A stretch of 11,245 bases of DNA from DASPFV01 sp035620975 (lineage in GTDB: Bacteria; Acidobacteriota; Vicinamibacteria; Vicinamibacterales; 2-12-FULL-66-21): positions 1 through 11,245 of the forward strand of contig DASPFV010000163.1 in assembly GCA_035620975.1 (NCBI GenBank). Direction: 5' to 3'. The position numbers were made by a program, and so were the translations under genes. Below the pieces are notes generated by a model that was given only the letters and a program-made list of their open reading frames with translations, did no database searches and was not told where the DNA came from. Numbering within the stretch: position 1 is the first letter of the stretch; each line of letters opens with the position of its first letter. Below, in pieces: positions 1 to 6,802 of the stretch.

Positions 1-1408
1 GGTTGCGGCCGGTGCGCCCCGTCAGCGAATCCCCCAGATCCTCGCGCGCGCGCTCGGCGTCCTTCAGCAGCGCTTCCACTACCTCAGGATGACGTGCCGC
101 AACGTTCGTCGCTTCCGCCGGGTCACCGTCCAGATCGAACAGACTCAGCTCCAGTTCCTTCCGCACGTACCTGCCCGGCTGACCATCACGACCGGCCGAC
201 TCGAGCGACTGATATGGGTGCGGCAGGTGCAGCTTCCAGCGGCCGCGCCGGACGGCGTGCAGCTCGCTGCCCCAGTAGAAGTACAACACCTCGTGCGGGG
301 CGGCCGTCCCGGGCTCACCCGCGAGCAACGGCCACATATCACGGCCGTCGACGATCCGATCGCCCGGAACCCGGGCCCCCGCCAGCTTCGCGAGTGTGGG
401 CAGCAGGTCGATGTTCATCGCCGGCAGCCGTTCGACGCGACCTTCAGGGATGCGCCCGGGCCAGCGCGCGACGAACGGCACGCGCACACCACCTTCGAAC
501 GAGGTCCCCTTCCCCTCGCGGAACGGGCCGGCCGATCCGGCATGGTTGCCGTATGACAACCACGGCCCGTTGTCGGACGTGAAGATGACCAGCGTGTGCT
601 CGTCCAGCTTCGCCCGCCGGACGGCCTCGAGTATCCGGCCGACTGACCAGTCGATTTCCCCGACGACGTCGGCGTAGAGGCCGCCACCCGATCTCCCCTT
701 GAATCCTGCCGAGACGAACAGCGGGACGTGCGGCATGGTGTGCGCCACGTACAGGAAGAACGGTCGGTCCCGGGCGGCCTCGATGAACTGGACCGCACGC
801 TCCGTGTACCGCCGCGTGAGCTGCGATTGATCCGGATCGAGCCCGACGACCTCGTTGCCCTCGATGAGCGGCAGATCCGGGTAGAAGTTCTTCTGTTGCG
901 GATGGTGTGGCCACATGTCGTTCGAGTACGGCAGCCCGAAGTAGTCGTCGAACCCATGCTGCAACGGCAAAAACGGCCGGAGGTGGCCGAGATGCCACTT
1001 CCCGACGATCGCGGTGGCGTACCCCCGCGACTTGAGAACCTCGGCGATCGTCGTCTCGTCAGGATTGATGCCGTGGGTTGCCGTGTGGTTCAGCGCCCCC
1101 TGCAGGCCGACGCGGTTGGGGTACACGCCGGCGAGGAGCGCCATTCGCGAGGCCGAGCAGACCGCCTGCGCCACGTAGAAGCTGGTCAGGCGAACGCCTT
1201 CAGACGCCATCCGGTCCAGGTTCGGCGTTCCGGGCGAATCCACACCGGCCCGCGAGCTGAAGCTGCCGATATCGGCATAACCCAGGTCGTCGGCATACAC
1301 GATGATGACGTTGGGAGGCCGCTGCGCAATCGCGCTCGACGAGCGCTCCCACGCCGCCTGGGCGAGCAGACAGGCCGAGATCAGGAGGATCGGGCCGCGG
1401 GCACACAT
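1..1408 (-). CDS. Exported sulfatase (arylsulfatase-type, alkaline phosphatase superfamily), 3' end cut by window edge
   Basis: Reading the minus strand from ATG at 1408 gives about 469 codons with no stop before the window edge, so the C-terminus is missing, probably by a modest amount since such enzymes usually have 450-550 residues. It should hydrolyse sulfate esters outside the cytoplasm. Residues 1-28 look like a signal peptide (hydrophobic ILLISACLLA, possible cleavage after AIA). Metal ligands DD sit at 40-41 (VIIVYADDLGYAD). The formylglycine site is CSASR at 84-88, with Cys84 as the residue to be oxidised. GKWHLG follows at 136-141, HTMPH at 223-227 and TSDNG at 277-281, then EGKGTSFEGGVRVP. 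All core sulfatase motifs are intact. The start is fixed by an in-frame TAG at 1423-1421 just upstream. The substrate cannot be told from sequence. It lies downstream of the ADOP permease on the same strand but has its own -10-like box, so co-transcription is uncertain. Confidence 0.95.
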   Translation of the reverse strand, partial: MCARGPILLISACLLAQAAWERSSSAIAQRPPNVIIVYADDLGYADIGSFSSRAGVDSPGTPNLDRMASEGVRLTSFYVAQAVCSASRMALLAGVYPNRVGLQGALNHTATHGINPDETTIAEVLKSRGYATAIVGKWHLGHLRPFLPLQHGFDDYFGLPYSNDMWPHHPQQKNFYPDLPLIEGNEVVGLDPDQSQLTRRYTERAVQFIEAARDRPFFLYVAHTMPHVPLFVSAGFKGRSGGGLYADVVGEIDWSVGRILEAVRRAKLDEHTLVIFTSDNGPWLSYGNHAGSAGPFREGKGTSFEGGVRVPFVARWPGRIPEGRVERLPAMNIDLLPTLAKLAGARVPGDRIVDGRDMWPLLAGEPGTAAPHEVLYFYWGSELHAVRRGRWKLHLPHPYQSLESAGRDGQPGRYVRKELELSLFDLDGDPAEATNVAARHPEVVEALLKDAERAREDLGDSLTGRTGRN

Positions 1409-1417
1409 GGTAGGCGC

Positions 1418-1423
1418 ATTCTA
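1418..1423 (-). promoter_or_regulatory. Putative -10 box (TAGAAT) of the sulfatase gene
   Basis: On the minus strand TAGAAT lies 9 nt before the sulfatase ATG. A start site about 7 nt downstream of the box would leave a leader of only 2-3 nt. No Shine-Dalgarno sequence is visible, and no clear -35 box, because the position it would occupy is taken by the GC palindrome at 1426-1442. This is inferred from the match to TANNNT and its position, and from the similar layout in front of the genes at 6719 and 6809. Confidence 0.4.
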
Positions 1424-1425
1424 AC

Positions 1426-1442
1426 GTGGGGCTCCGCCCCAC
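1426..1442. repeat. Perfect GC palindrome GTGGGGC-TCC-GCCCCAC
   Basis: A 7-bp perfect inverted repeat with a 3-nt loop, ending 2 bp from the putative sulfatase -10 box. Its core GGGGCTCCGCCCC (1428-1440) differs at one base from GGGGCTTCGCCCC at 11209-11221 at the other end of the window. It could be a REP-like dispersed element, part of a terminator for the ADOP gene, or an operator overlapping the sulfatase promoter. The sequence alone does not separate these. Confidence 0.55.
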
Positions 1443-1452
1443 ACCCCGGCTC

Positions 1453-1507
1453 GGGCCCTCGCGGGGCCCTTCCCGCTCCGTGCCCTCGCAGGCGCGCCGT
1501 GCGCGCC
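1453..1507 (-). terminator. Two further GC hairpins after the ADOP stop, possible transcription terminator
   Basis: Two perfect inverted repeats follow the ADOP stop codon: 1491-1507 (7-bp stem GGCGCGC, 3-nt loop), 18 nt past the stop, and 1453-1469 (6-bp stem GGGCCC, 5-nt loop). Neither has a T-tract on the transcribed strand, so an intrinsic terminator of the standard type is not shown. They may instead slow 3' exonucleases or belong to a repeat element together with the hairpin at 1426-1442. Confidence 0.4.
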
Positions 1508-1525
1508 TTGCCGTCGCCGGCCCTT

Positions 1526-4045
1526 CTACTCGGATCTCAGCGCCGTCACCGGCGTGACGTGCGCGGCACGCCGCGCCGGGAGGTAAGTGGCGGCCAGCGC
1601 AGACGCCGTGAGAAGCAGCGGGGCCGTGGCGAAGACGACGGGATCGAGCGCGCTGACTTCGTAGAGCATGCCGCTGATGCCCTGCGCGACGGCCCAGGCC
1701 AGCAAGAGCCCCAGCGCGATCCCGACCGCCGTCAGGGCCACGCCCTCGCGCAGCACCAGCTGCAGCACGTCGCGGCTGGTGGCGCCAAGTGCCATGCGGA
1801 TGCCGATCTCACGCGTGCGCCTCGACACGACATAGGACTTCACGCCGTAGACGCCAATCACCGCGAGGACGAGCGCTACGAGGCCGAAGACCGTGAACAG
1901 CCGTGCGCCGGTGTTGACGGCCCAGAGCGGAATACTCCCGTCGCGGTGCTGCCGCAGCGTCTTCAGGCTCATGACCGGCACGCCGGCATCGACGTCCCGG
2001 ATGATCTGACGCAGCGTGCCGAGCATCGCGATCTCGGCCGTTTCCGACGCCCCCGGAATCCGCACGTGGAGGTTCATGCTGCCGCGGTAGTTGGTTCCGA
2101 ACGCCACGTACACGTGCGGCGTCGGCGTGCGGTCGAACAGATCCTGCCGCACGCCGGCCACGACGCCCACAATCTCGTACTCGATCTTCTTTGCGGCATC
2201 GCCGCGGCCGAACTGGATCCGCTGCCCGAGCGGTTCCTCCGGGCCGAACAGCTGCCGCGCGAGCGGCTGGTCGATCACGGCGGTCGGCGGGCCCCCTGCC
2301 GAATCCTCTTCTTCGGCCGTAAAGCCGCGCCCGCGCAGGACGGGCAGCCGCATCGCGTCGAAGTAATCCGCGCCGATCACCGTGTATGTCGCATCGACTC
2401 CGAGTTCGCGCTGGCCTTCGGGCGCAGGTGGCGTCCCCGCCTTCTGAACCAGGCGGCCGCTCCGGAACTCGCCGAACGGCACGCTGGACGCCAGGCTGGC
2501 CGACTGAACACCCGGCGTCGTCCGAACGCGGTGGAGGATGTTTCGGAACGCGTGGCGGCTTCGAAGCTCGTCGTACCCGCCGAGCGCCGGATCGACTGCG
2601 GCGATCACGCCGCCCTCCAGCGGGAATCCGGGGTCGGCGACGGCGGCCTTGACGGCTCCCCGCATGAACAGCCCGGCGGCGGTCAACAACGCGAGCGAGA
2701 GCGCCACCTGTCCGACCACCAGGGCGTTCCGCATCGAAAACCGGCGGCCCGCGCCATGATCGGCTGGCTGCTCCTTCAAATCCGGCAGCACGTCGGGACG
2801 GGTCACCCGCCAGGCCGGACCCAGGCCCGCCACGACCGTGCTCAGCACCGCGAACCCGAGCGTCGCGGCGAGCACCCGCAGATCCGGAGTGGCCTGGAAA
2901 GTCACCACGAGCGGAAGCACCGCGGCGAACGTCGCCGTGAGCAGGCGCGTGCCCCAGACTGACAGCACCAGCCCGGCCGCCCCGCCGACGATCGCGAGCA
3001 AGAGGCTTTCGACGAGCAGCTGTCGGACGACGCGCGCACGGCCGCTGCCGAGCGCGAGGCGCAGCGCAACCTCCTTGCGCCTCGACGATCCCCGCGCGAG
3101 CAGCATGTTCGCGAGGTTCAGGCACGAGATGAGCAGCACCAGCCCCGCCATGCCCATCAGCAGCACGGAAAGCGTGCCGCCGATCGTGTCGTCGTGCGGC
3201 GCCGTGCTCACGGCCGTGCGCGGCAGCTTATGGACCAGCAGCGCGTGGCTCCCTTTGCGCTCGGGATCGCCTTCCTGCAGCTGCTTGGAGACGGCGGCCA
3301 GCATCGGCTCGGCCGACCGTTCGGTCAGCCCTGCCTTCATCCGGCCGACCAGCATCAGCTCGCGGGTGACGGGATCGCCCAGGGCCTTGCGCGGCCCCTC
3401 CGTGAACGCCTCGTCCGAGACACGCTCGTACACGCCTGTCGGCAGCCAGAGCTCCGGGGCGACGAGCGCCATCGTGCCCGAGAAACCCTCTGGCGTGACG
3501 CCGACGATCGTGTAGTCGCGGGCGTTGAGCCTGAGGGCGCTTCCGAGCAACGCTGCCGGATCGACGCCGGCCTTCCGGGCCATCTGGTGTCCGACGATGA
3601 CGACGGGAATGTCCGAGCCTGGGCGCTCTTCCTCGGCCGTGAACTCGCGCCCCGCCGCGAGCCTGACGTCCAGGACGCGGAAGTAGTTCGCCGTCACGAT
3701 CGAGGAGAACGACCGGCGCGTCTGGTCTCCCTCCGTCATCCCCACCATCGTCATGGTGTGCGCCAGGACGTCGTCGAACACCGGGCTGCCAGTCCGGATC
3801 TGCCGGAACTCCTGCCAGGAGAACGGGCGGTAACTGTCCGGCCTCGTCGTGTCGCGATTGTAGATGCCGACGATGCCAGGGGCCTCCGACGGGATGGGCT
3901 GGAAGACCAGCGCGTTGATGATGGTGAAGACCGCGGTGTTGGCGCCGATGCCCAGCGCGAGGACCACGACGGCCACCGCCGAGAACCCGGGCGTCTTCAG
4001 CAGGAGCCTGGCCGCGTATCGGACGTCGTGGACGGTGGTCTGCAC
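1526..4045 (-). CDS. ADOP-family orphan permease (duplicated MacB/FtsX-like)
   Basis: The 839-residue protein has the architecture of acidobacterial duplicated orphan permeases: two MacB-type periplasmic domains and FtsX-type transmembrane domains in one chain. Helix 1 is about residues 22-44 (LALGIGANTAVFTIINAL). A periplasmic MacB_PCD-like domain fills about 50-280. Helices lie near 290-312, 341-363 and 388-410. The second half starts at about 438 with another helix, then a second periplasmic domain (about 475-700) and helices near 711-735, 765-787 and 800-823. FtsX loop motifs SRRKEVALRLALG (321-333) and SRRTREIGIRMALG (741-754) are repeated, and the end (LPARRAAHVTPVTALRSE) is typical of the family. 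The start is GTG at 4045, chosen because the ordinary family N-terminus (DVRYAARLLLKTPG) begins there. No good Shine-Dalgarno sequence precedes it. No ABC ATPase lies in the window, as expected for an orphan. The cargo is unknown. Confidence 0.95.
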   Translation of the reverse strand: MQTTVHDVRYAARLLLKTPGFSAVAVVVLALGIGANTAVFTIINALVFQPIPSEAPGIVGIYNRDTTRPDSYRPFSWQEFRQIRTGSPVFDDVLAHTMTMVGMTEGDQTRRSFSSIVTANYFRVLDVRLAAGREFTAEEERPGSDIPVVIVGHQMARKAGVDPAALLGSALRLNARDYTIVGVTPEGFSGTMALVAPELWLPTGVYERVSDEAFTEGPRKALGDPVTRELMLVGRMKAGLTERSAEPMLAAVSKQLQEGDPERKGSHALLVHKLPRTAVSTAPHDDTIGGTLSVLLMGMAGLVLLISCLNLANMLLARGSSRRKEVALRLALGSGRARVVRQLLVESLLLAIVGGAAGLVLSVWGTRLLTATFAAVLPLVVTFQATPDLRVLAATLGFAVLSTVVAGLGPAWRVTRPDVLPDLKEQPADHGAGRRFSMRNALVVGQVALSLALLTAAGLFMRGAVKAAVADPGFPLEGGVIAAVDPALGGYDELRSRHAFRNILHRVRTTPGVQSASLASSVPFGEFRSGRLVQKAGTPPAPEGQRELGVDATYTVIGADYFDAMRLPVLRGRGFTAEEEDSAGGPPTAVIDQPLARQLFGPEEPLGQRIQFGRGDAAKKIEYEIVGVVAGVRQDLFDRTPTPHVYVAFGTNYRGSMNLHVRIPGASETAEIAMLGTLRQIIRDVDAGVPVMSLKTLRQHRDGSIPLWAVNTGARLFTVFGLVALVLAVIGVYGVKSYVVSRRTREIGIRMALGATSRDVLQLVLREGVALTAVGIALGLLLAWAVAQGISGMLYEVSALDPVVFATAPLLLTASALAATYLPARRAAHVTPVTALRSE

Positions 4046-4080
4046 AGGAACATGGACGACAGTGTTGGAATGACAGTTCC

Positions 4081-4196
4081 ATTGCCGAATGCCGATTGGC
4101 GAATGCCGATTGAATCTGCGGATTGGGGGATTGTCGATTGCGGATTGGTGGGATTGGGGATTTGGTCATTGATTGGGCAATTGAGGATTGCCGGTC
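4081..4196. repeat. Degenerate heptad repeat, CAATCNN type (GATTGNN on the + strand)
   Basis: About 15 copies of ATTG or a one-base variant recur mostly every 7-8 bp across this block. Read on the minus strand they are units such as CAATCGG, CATTCGC, CAATCGA and CAATCCT. The block is visibly richer in A+T than its surroundings. It fills most of the gap between the divergent ADOP and membrane-protein genes. The unit length drifts between 6 and 9 bp in places, so it is an imperfect array. Any translation across it is low-complexity (Asn/Pro/Gln/Ser) and is not taken as coding. The rest of the gap (4197-4293) shows only a small CCCGT-TCTG-ACGGG hairpin at 4254-4267 and the possible -10 box at 4290-4295. 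Confidence 0.8.
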
Positions 4197-4289
4197 GGAG
4201 CGCGTTCGATCGTCTCCCATTCCGACGTCGGCGCCGCGCGAGCATGGATGAGGCCCGTTCTGACGGGATGGGGCACTCCCTCCGCGTGC

Positions 4290-4295
4290 TAAAGT
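4290..4295 (+). promoter_or_regulatory. Possible -10 box (TAAAGT) overlapping the annotated start of the membrane-protein gene
   Basis: TAAAGT fits TANNNT, but it overlaps the GTG start at 4294. If it is used, translation would more likely begin at the in-frame TTG at 4303, 7 nt after the box, as a leaderless message. No convincing -35 box is seen at the right distance. It is listed because it bears on the choice of start. Confidence 0.3.
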
Positions 4296-5055
4296 GTGGC
4301 CGTTGGCCTGGCCGCTACTTCCGCCTGCATACGAGCGCCGCCTCGGGCATGCCGAGCGAATCGAGCTCGCCTCCGACCGGCGCATCCGCGAACGCAACAA
4401 GATCAGCTATCGGCTGGCGCACTGGCCGATCTGGATCTGGGTCTTCTTCATCGCCCCTGGTCCGCTGACGTTCGATCTCTTCGAGCGCGGCTTCGACGTG
4501 CGGATGGCGCTCTGGCTCGGTGCCGTGCTCGTCGGCACCGGCATCGCCGGTCTGGGCGGCCGGCTTCCGGGGGTCGAGCCGCGGCCGTACATCATCCGGT
4601 TCACGGAGGATCGTCCCAATCCGCTCTACCGCCGCGTCTGCTACACGCTGGCGTGGAGCGAGGTGATTGCCTTCGCGGTGCTGAACGTGGCAGGCCTGGC
4701 GACGGCGATGATCACGGGCCGGTGGATGCTGCGCCAGATGTACGAGGCCGCGTACTTCCCGATCGTGGGGACGATCTGGCTGCTCGGCGCGCTCGGCCGG
4801 CTTCCGCGCGTGAAGCCGTCGACGGAGGGCGAAGGACACGAGCGCCGGTATTTCTACGGCTCGGTCTGGGCGGTGTGCATCGCACAACCCATCCTCTGGC
4901 TGCTGTGGAAAGTGCTGCCCGAAACGAGGACCGCCGACTCGATCAAGCTCGTCGTCTTCATGGCTGTCATCGCGTACGTCGGCGATCTGGCCCGTCGTGG
5001 CCGGCTGCCGCGCACGCGGCCGATTCTTCCGGGAGAGATCGCGGTTTCCGATTGA
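4294..5055 (+). CDS. Six-helix integral membrane protein of unknown function
   Basis: I recognise no characterised family in this 253-residue protein. The N-terminal 40 residues are charged (ERRLGHAERIELASDRRIRE) and probably cytoplasmic. Hydrophobic segments lie at about 43-63, 71-91, 117-141, 154-170, 190-209 and 217-237. Between helices 2 and 3 is a polar stretch, PYIIRFTEDRPNPLYRR (98-114), that looks like a conserved functional loop. The end is basic (RRGRLPRTRP). An in-frame TGA at 4261-4263 leaves only GTG 4294 or TTG 4303 as reasonable starts, and 4294 is used here. Its stop is 1 nt before the start of the next gene, so it is probably the first gene of an operon with the methyltransferase-like and YdcF genes. 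Codon pattern and composition match the neighbours. A membrane-associated role is inferred only from the hydropathy and context. Confidence 0.85.
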   Translation: MWPLAWPLLPPAYERRLGHAERIELASDRRIRERNKISYRLAHWPIWIWVFFIAPGPLTFDLFERGFDVRMALWLGAVLVGTGIAGLGGRLPGVEPRPYIIRFTEDRPNPLYRRVCYTLAWSEVIAFAVLNVAGLATAMITGRWMLRQMYEAAYFPIVGTIWLLGALGRLPRVKPSTEGEGHERRYFYGSVWAVCIAQPILWLLWKVLPETRTADSIKLVVFMAVIAYVGDLARRGRLPRTRPILPGEIAVSD

Positions 5056-5056
5056 C

Positions 5057-5572
5057 GTGCGCTCGCGAGCTGCGGCCGTGGCCGGGTCGTTCGTGTTCTT
5101 CTGGCTCGCCCCCGGAGTGGTTGCCGGGCTCGTTCCCTATCTTCTGACGCGCTGGCACGCCGGCGAGGCGTACTTCGGGCTGACGGCGACGCGCTACGCC
5201 GGCGGTCTCGTCGCCGCGGCGGGCCTGGCCGTCATCGTCGAGTGCTTCAGCCGGTTCGCCCTGACCGGCCGCGGCACGCCGGCACCTGTTCTGCCGACGG
5301 AAAGGCTCGTCGTCACCGGGCTGTATCGGTACGTCCGGAACCCGATGTACGTGGGTGTGGTGTGGGTGATTGCAGGACAGGCGCTCCTGCTCGCTCGTGC
5401 CGGGCTCGTCGCGTACGCCGGCCTCGTGTGGCTCGTGTTTCACGCGTTCGTGCTGGCGTACGAGGAGCCTGCGCTCGCGCGGCAGTTCGGGGCCGAGTAC
5501 GAGCGATATCGGAGGCACGTGCCGCGCTGGATGCCCCGCCTCACACCCTGGGACGCGCATGAAGCCACCTGA
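5057..5572 (+). CDS. Isoprenylcysteine carboxyl methyltransferase (ICMT)-like membrane protein
   Basis: A 171-residue membrane protein of the ICMT/phospholipid methyltransferase superfamily, which uses S-adenosylmethionine at the membrane. Helices lie near residues 9-31, 46-66, 98-115 and 116-137. The family signature GLYRYVRNPMYVG is at 88-100, and the C-terminal block with EEP (136-138), FGAEYERYRRHVPRW (144-158) completes the SAM-binding region. Bacterial members are usually of unknown substrate and rarely act on prenylated proteins. Start: an upstream GTG at 4997 is in frame but lies deep in the previous gene. GTG 5057, 1 nt after that gene's TGA, gives a normal length with the first helix near the N-terminus. 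A GGGAGA at 5031-5036 is too far away to serve as a normal ribosome site, so translational coupling is likely. It overlaps the YdcF gene by 14 nt. Confidence 0.88.
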   Translation: MRSRAAAVAGSFVFFWLAPGVVAGLVPYLLTRWHAGEAYFGLTATRYAGGLVAAAGLAVIVECFSRFALTGRGTPAPVLPTERLVVTGLYRYVRNPMYVGVVWVIAGQALLLARAGLVAYAGLVWLVFHAFVLAYEEPALARQFGAEYERYRRHVPRWMPRLTPWDAHEAT

Positions 5573-6254
5573 GTCGATGGACCCGCGGATTCGCACGATG
5601 GTGCAGCGCATCTGGAACTACCACCGGCTGAATCACGCGCTCCAGCCGGCCGACGTCATCCTCGTCCTCTGCAGCCACGACACCATCGTGGCGCGGCGGG
5701 GGGCGGAACTGCTGCTCGCAGGGTGGGCTCCGCTGCTCATCTTCGCCGGAGGCTCGGGAGCGATCACCGGGCGCCTGTTCGATCGGCCAGAGGCGGAGCG
5801 GTTCGCCGAAATCGCGATTCGCATGGGCGTGCCCGCCGAACGCATTCTGGTGGAGACCGAATCGACGAACACCGGCGAGAACGTTCTCTTCACGAAACGG
5901 CTGCTCGAGGCGCGCGGCATCGACCCGGCGACGTTCATACTCGTCCAGAAGCCGTACATGGAGCGGCGGAGCTACGCGACGTTCAGGAAGCTCTGGCCCG
6001 ACAAGACAGCCGTAGTCACCTCGCCGCAGTACTCGCTGGACGAGTACCTGAGCCTGTACTCGAACGAGGCGCTTTCGATCGACGACGTGATTGGCATCAT
6101 GGTCGGGGACCTGCAGCGAATCAGGGTGTACCCGGCCCTGGGGTTCCAGGTTCCGCAGGTGATCCCAGACGATGTGTGGGAGGCATTCGAGGCGCTCGTC
6201 CGGGCGGGGTACGGAACGCACCTGGTCGCACCAGACGGGGAACCCGGATCCTGA
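5559..6254 (+). CDS. YdcF family protein (DUF218), cytoplasmic type
   Basis: The 231-residue protein carries the DUF218/YdcF fold signatures: strand ADVILVLCSHD (31-41), the helix containing RRGAELLLAGWAPLLIFAGG (46-65), the diagnostic ETESTNTGEN (99-108), and KPYMERRSYATFRKLW (131-146), the usual family position after the central strand. E. coli YdcF is known to bind S-adenosylmethionine, though its physiological role is unsettled. Other family members act in envelope processes such as vancomycin-sensitivity (SanA). No signal peptide or membrane anchor is visible, unlike many ElyC/SanA-type relatives. ATG 5559 has GGGA 5 nt upstream and overlaps the previous gene by 14 nt. ATG 5577 is an alternative 6 codons in. 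An open frame extends up to 5370, but that stretch is the shadow of the methyltransferase gene. The function is not assigned beyond the family. Confidence 0.88.
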   Translation: MKPPESMDPRIRTMVQRIWNYHRLNHALQPADVILVLCSHDTIVARRGAELLLAGWAPLLIFAGGSGAITGRLFDRPEAERFAEIAIRMGVPAERILVETESTNTGENVLFTKRLLEARGIDPATFILVQKPYMERRSYATFRKLWPDKTAVVTSPQYSLDEYLSLYSNEALSIDDVIGIMVGDLQRIRVYPALGFQVPQVIPDDVWEAFEALVRAGYGTHLVAPDGEPGS

Positions 6255-6257
6255 CAG

Positions 6258-6719
6258 CTACGAGGCGCGGCGCTCGGCCGACTGGATGAACGCCTCGATC
6301 TCGGCCGCCGGGCGCGCTCCGGCCGTCCGCGCCACCTCGCGCCCGCCCGCGATCACGGTCATGGTCGGAATGGACCGGATCGAGAAGCGCTCCCCAAGCT
6401 CCGGCACCGCGTCCGTATTCACCTTCACGACGAGGTACTTCCCTGCGTTGTTCGCGGCCACGCGTGCGATCTCGGGCGCGACCATGTGGCAGGGACCGCA
6501 CCACGGGGCCCAGAAGTCCACCACGACCGGCACGCGGGTCTTCTGTATCAATTCGTCGAACACTGCTGCGCTCGGCACCTCGATGGGCTCGGCGGGTGAA
6601 GGCAGGGCCGCGCCACAGCTGCCGCAGCGGGCGCCCGAGCCGAACGGTATGCGATTGCGCTTGCCGCAGGACGGGCAGCCGAGAATGATGCCGCGTTCGT
6701 CGATGTCCGTGGTGCCCAT
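6258..6719 (-). CDS. trxC: Thioredoxin 2 (TrxC type) with N-terminal zinc ribbon
   Basis: A 153-residue cytoplasmic disulfide reductase. The N-terminus holds two cysteine pairs, CPSC (15-18) and CGSC (32-35), which form the zinc-binding ribbon that separates thioredoxin 2 from thioredoxin 1. The thioredoxin fold follows: DFWAPWCGPC at 68-77 with active-site Cys74 and Cys77, VVKVNTD at 97-103, and the cis-proline in RSIPTM (Pro119). All catalytic residues are intact. The length is slightly above E. coli TrxC (139 residues), mainly from the ribbon-to-fold linker. ATG 6719 is preceded by TACGAT at 6 nt, predicting a leaderless or nearly leaderless mRNA. The stop lies 3 nt from that of the convergent YdcF gene with no visible terminator between them. 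It is divergent from the E1 gene. No redox-responsive operator could be recognised. Confidence 0.95.
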   Translation of the reverse strand: MGTTDIDERGIILGCPSCGKRNRIPFGSGARCGSCGAALPSPAEPIEVPSAAVFDELIQKTRVPVVVDFWAPWCGPCHMVAPEIARVAANNAGKYLVVKVNTDAVPELGERFSIRSIPTMTVIAGGREVARTAGARPAAEIEAFIQSAERRAS

Positions 6720-6725
6720 GCGCCA

Positions 6726-6731
6726 ATCGTA
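6726..6731 (-). promoter_or_regulatory. Putative -10 box (TACGAT) of trxC, leaderless layout
   Basis: On the minus strand TACGAT is followed by 6 nt and then the trxC ATG, so transcription would start at or within a base of the start codon. There is no Shine-Dalgarno sequence between box and start. The same hexamer at the same distance precedes the divergent gene. No -35 match was found. Confidence 0.5.
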
Positions 6732-6796
6732 CCACCTCGCGGCTCCCGGGAGACGTCACTGCTGCAGTCCGCCGCGCCGGTTCGCTGCGGCTGCGT

Positions 6797-6802
6797 TACG
6801 AT
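6797..6802 (+). promoter_or_regulatory. Putative -10 box (TACGAT) of the E1 dehydrogenase gene, leaderless layout
   Basis: TACGAT is followed by 6 nt and then ATG 6809. The predicted transcription start coincides with the start codon, and no ribosome-binding site is present. The 65 bp between this box and the opposite trxC box (6732-6796) hold no other motif I can name, and no -35 element is obvious at 17 bp. Confidence 0.5.

Noticed and set aside
728..2962. Long plus-strand open frame of 744 codons across the sulfatase and ADOP genes
   Set aside because: It lies antisense to two genes with clear family motifs. Its translation is an Arg/His/Glu/Ala-rich string without domains, the usual shadow in GC-rich DNA.
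4254..4267. Hairpin CCCGT-TCTG-ACGGG as a terminator
   Set aside because: The stem is only 5 bp, no T-tract follows, and it lies upstream of a gene start between divergent genes, where no terminator is needed.
3194..4468. Plus-strand frame of 424 codons crossing the 5' end of ADOP, the repeat and the start of the membrane protein
   Set aside because: It runs through a real gene in antisense, a repeat, and another real gene in the wrong frame. No motif supports it.
4997..5056. GTG 4997 as the start of the ICMT-like gene
   Set aside because: It would add 20 basic residues overlapping the previous gene by nearly 60 nt. GTG 5057 gives the expected length and places the first helix properly.
5370..5558. 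Upstream extension of the YdcF frame
   Set aside because: The extra 63 residues are Ser/Arg/Cys-rich and coincide with the methyltransferase-like gene in another frame. The family N-terminus begins near ATG 5559.
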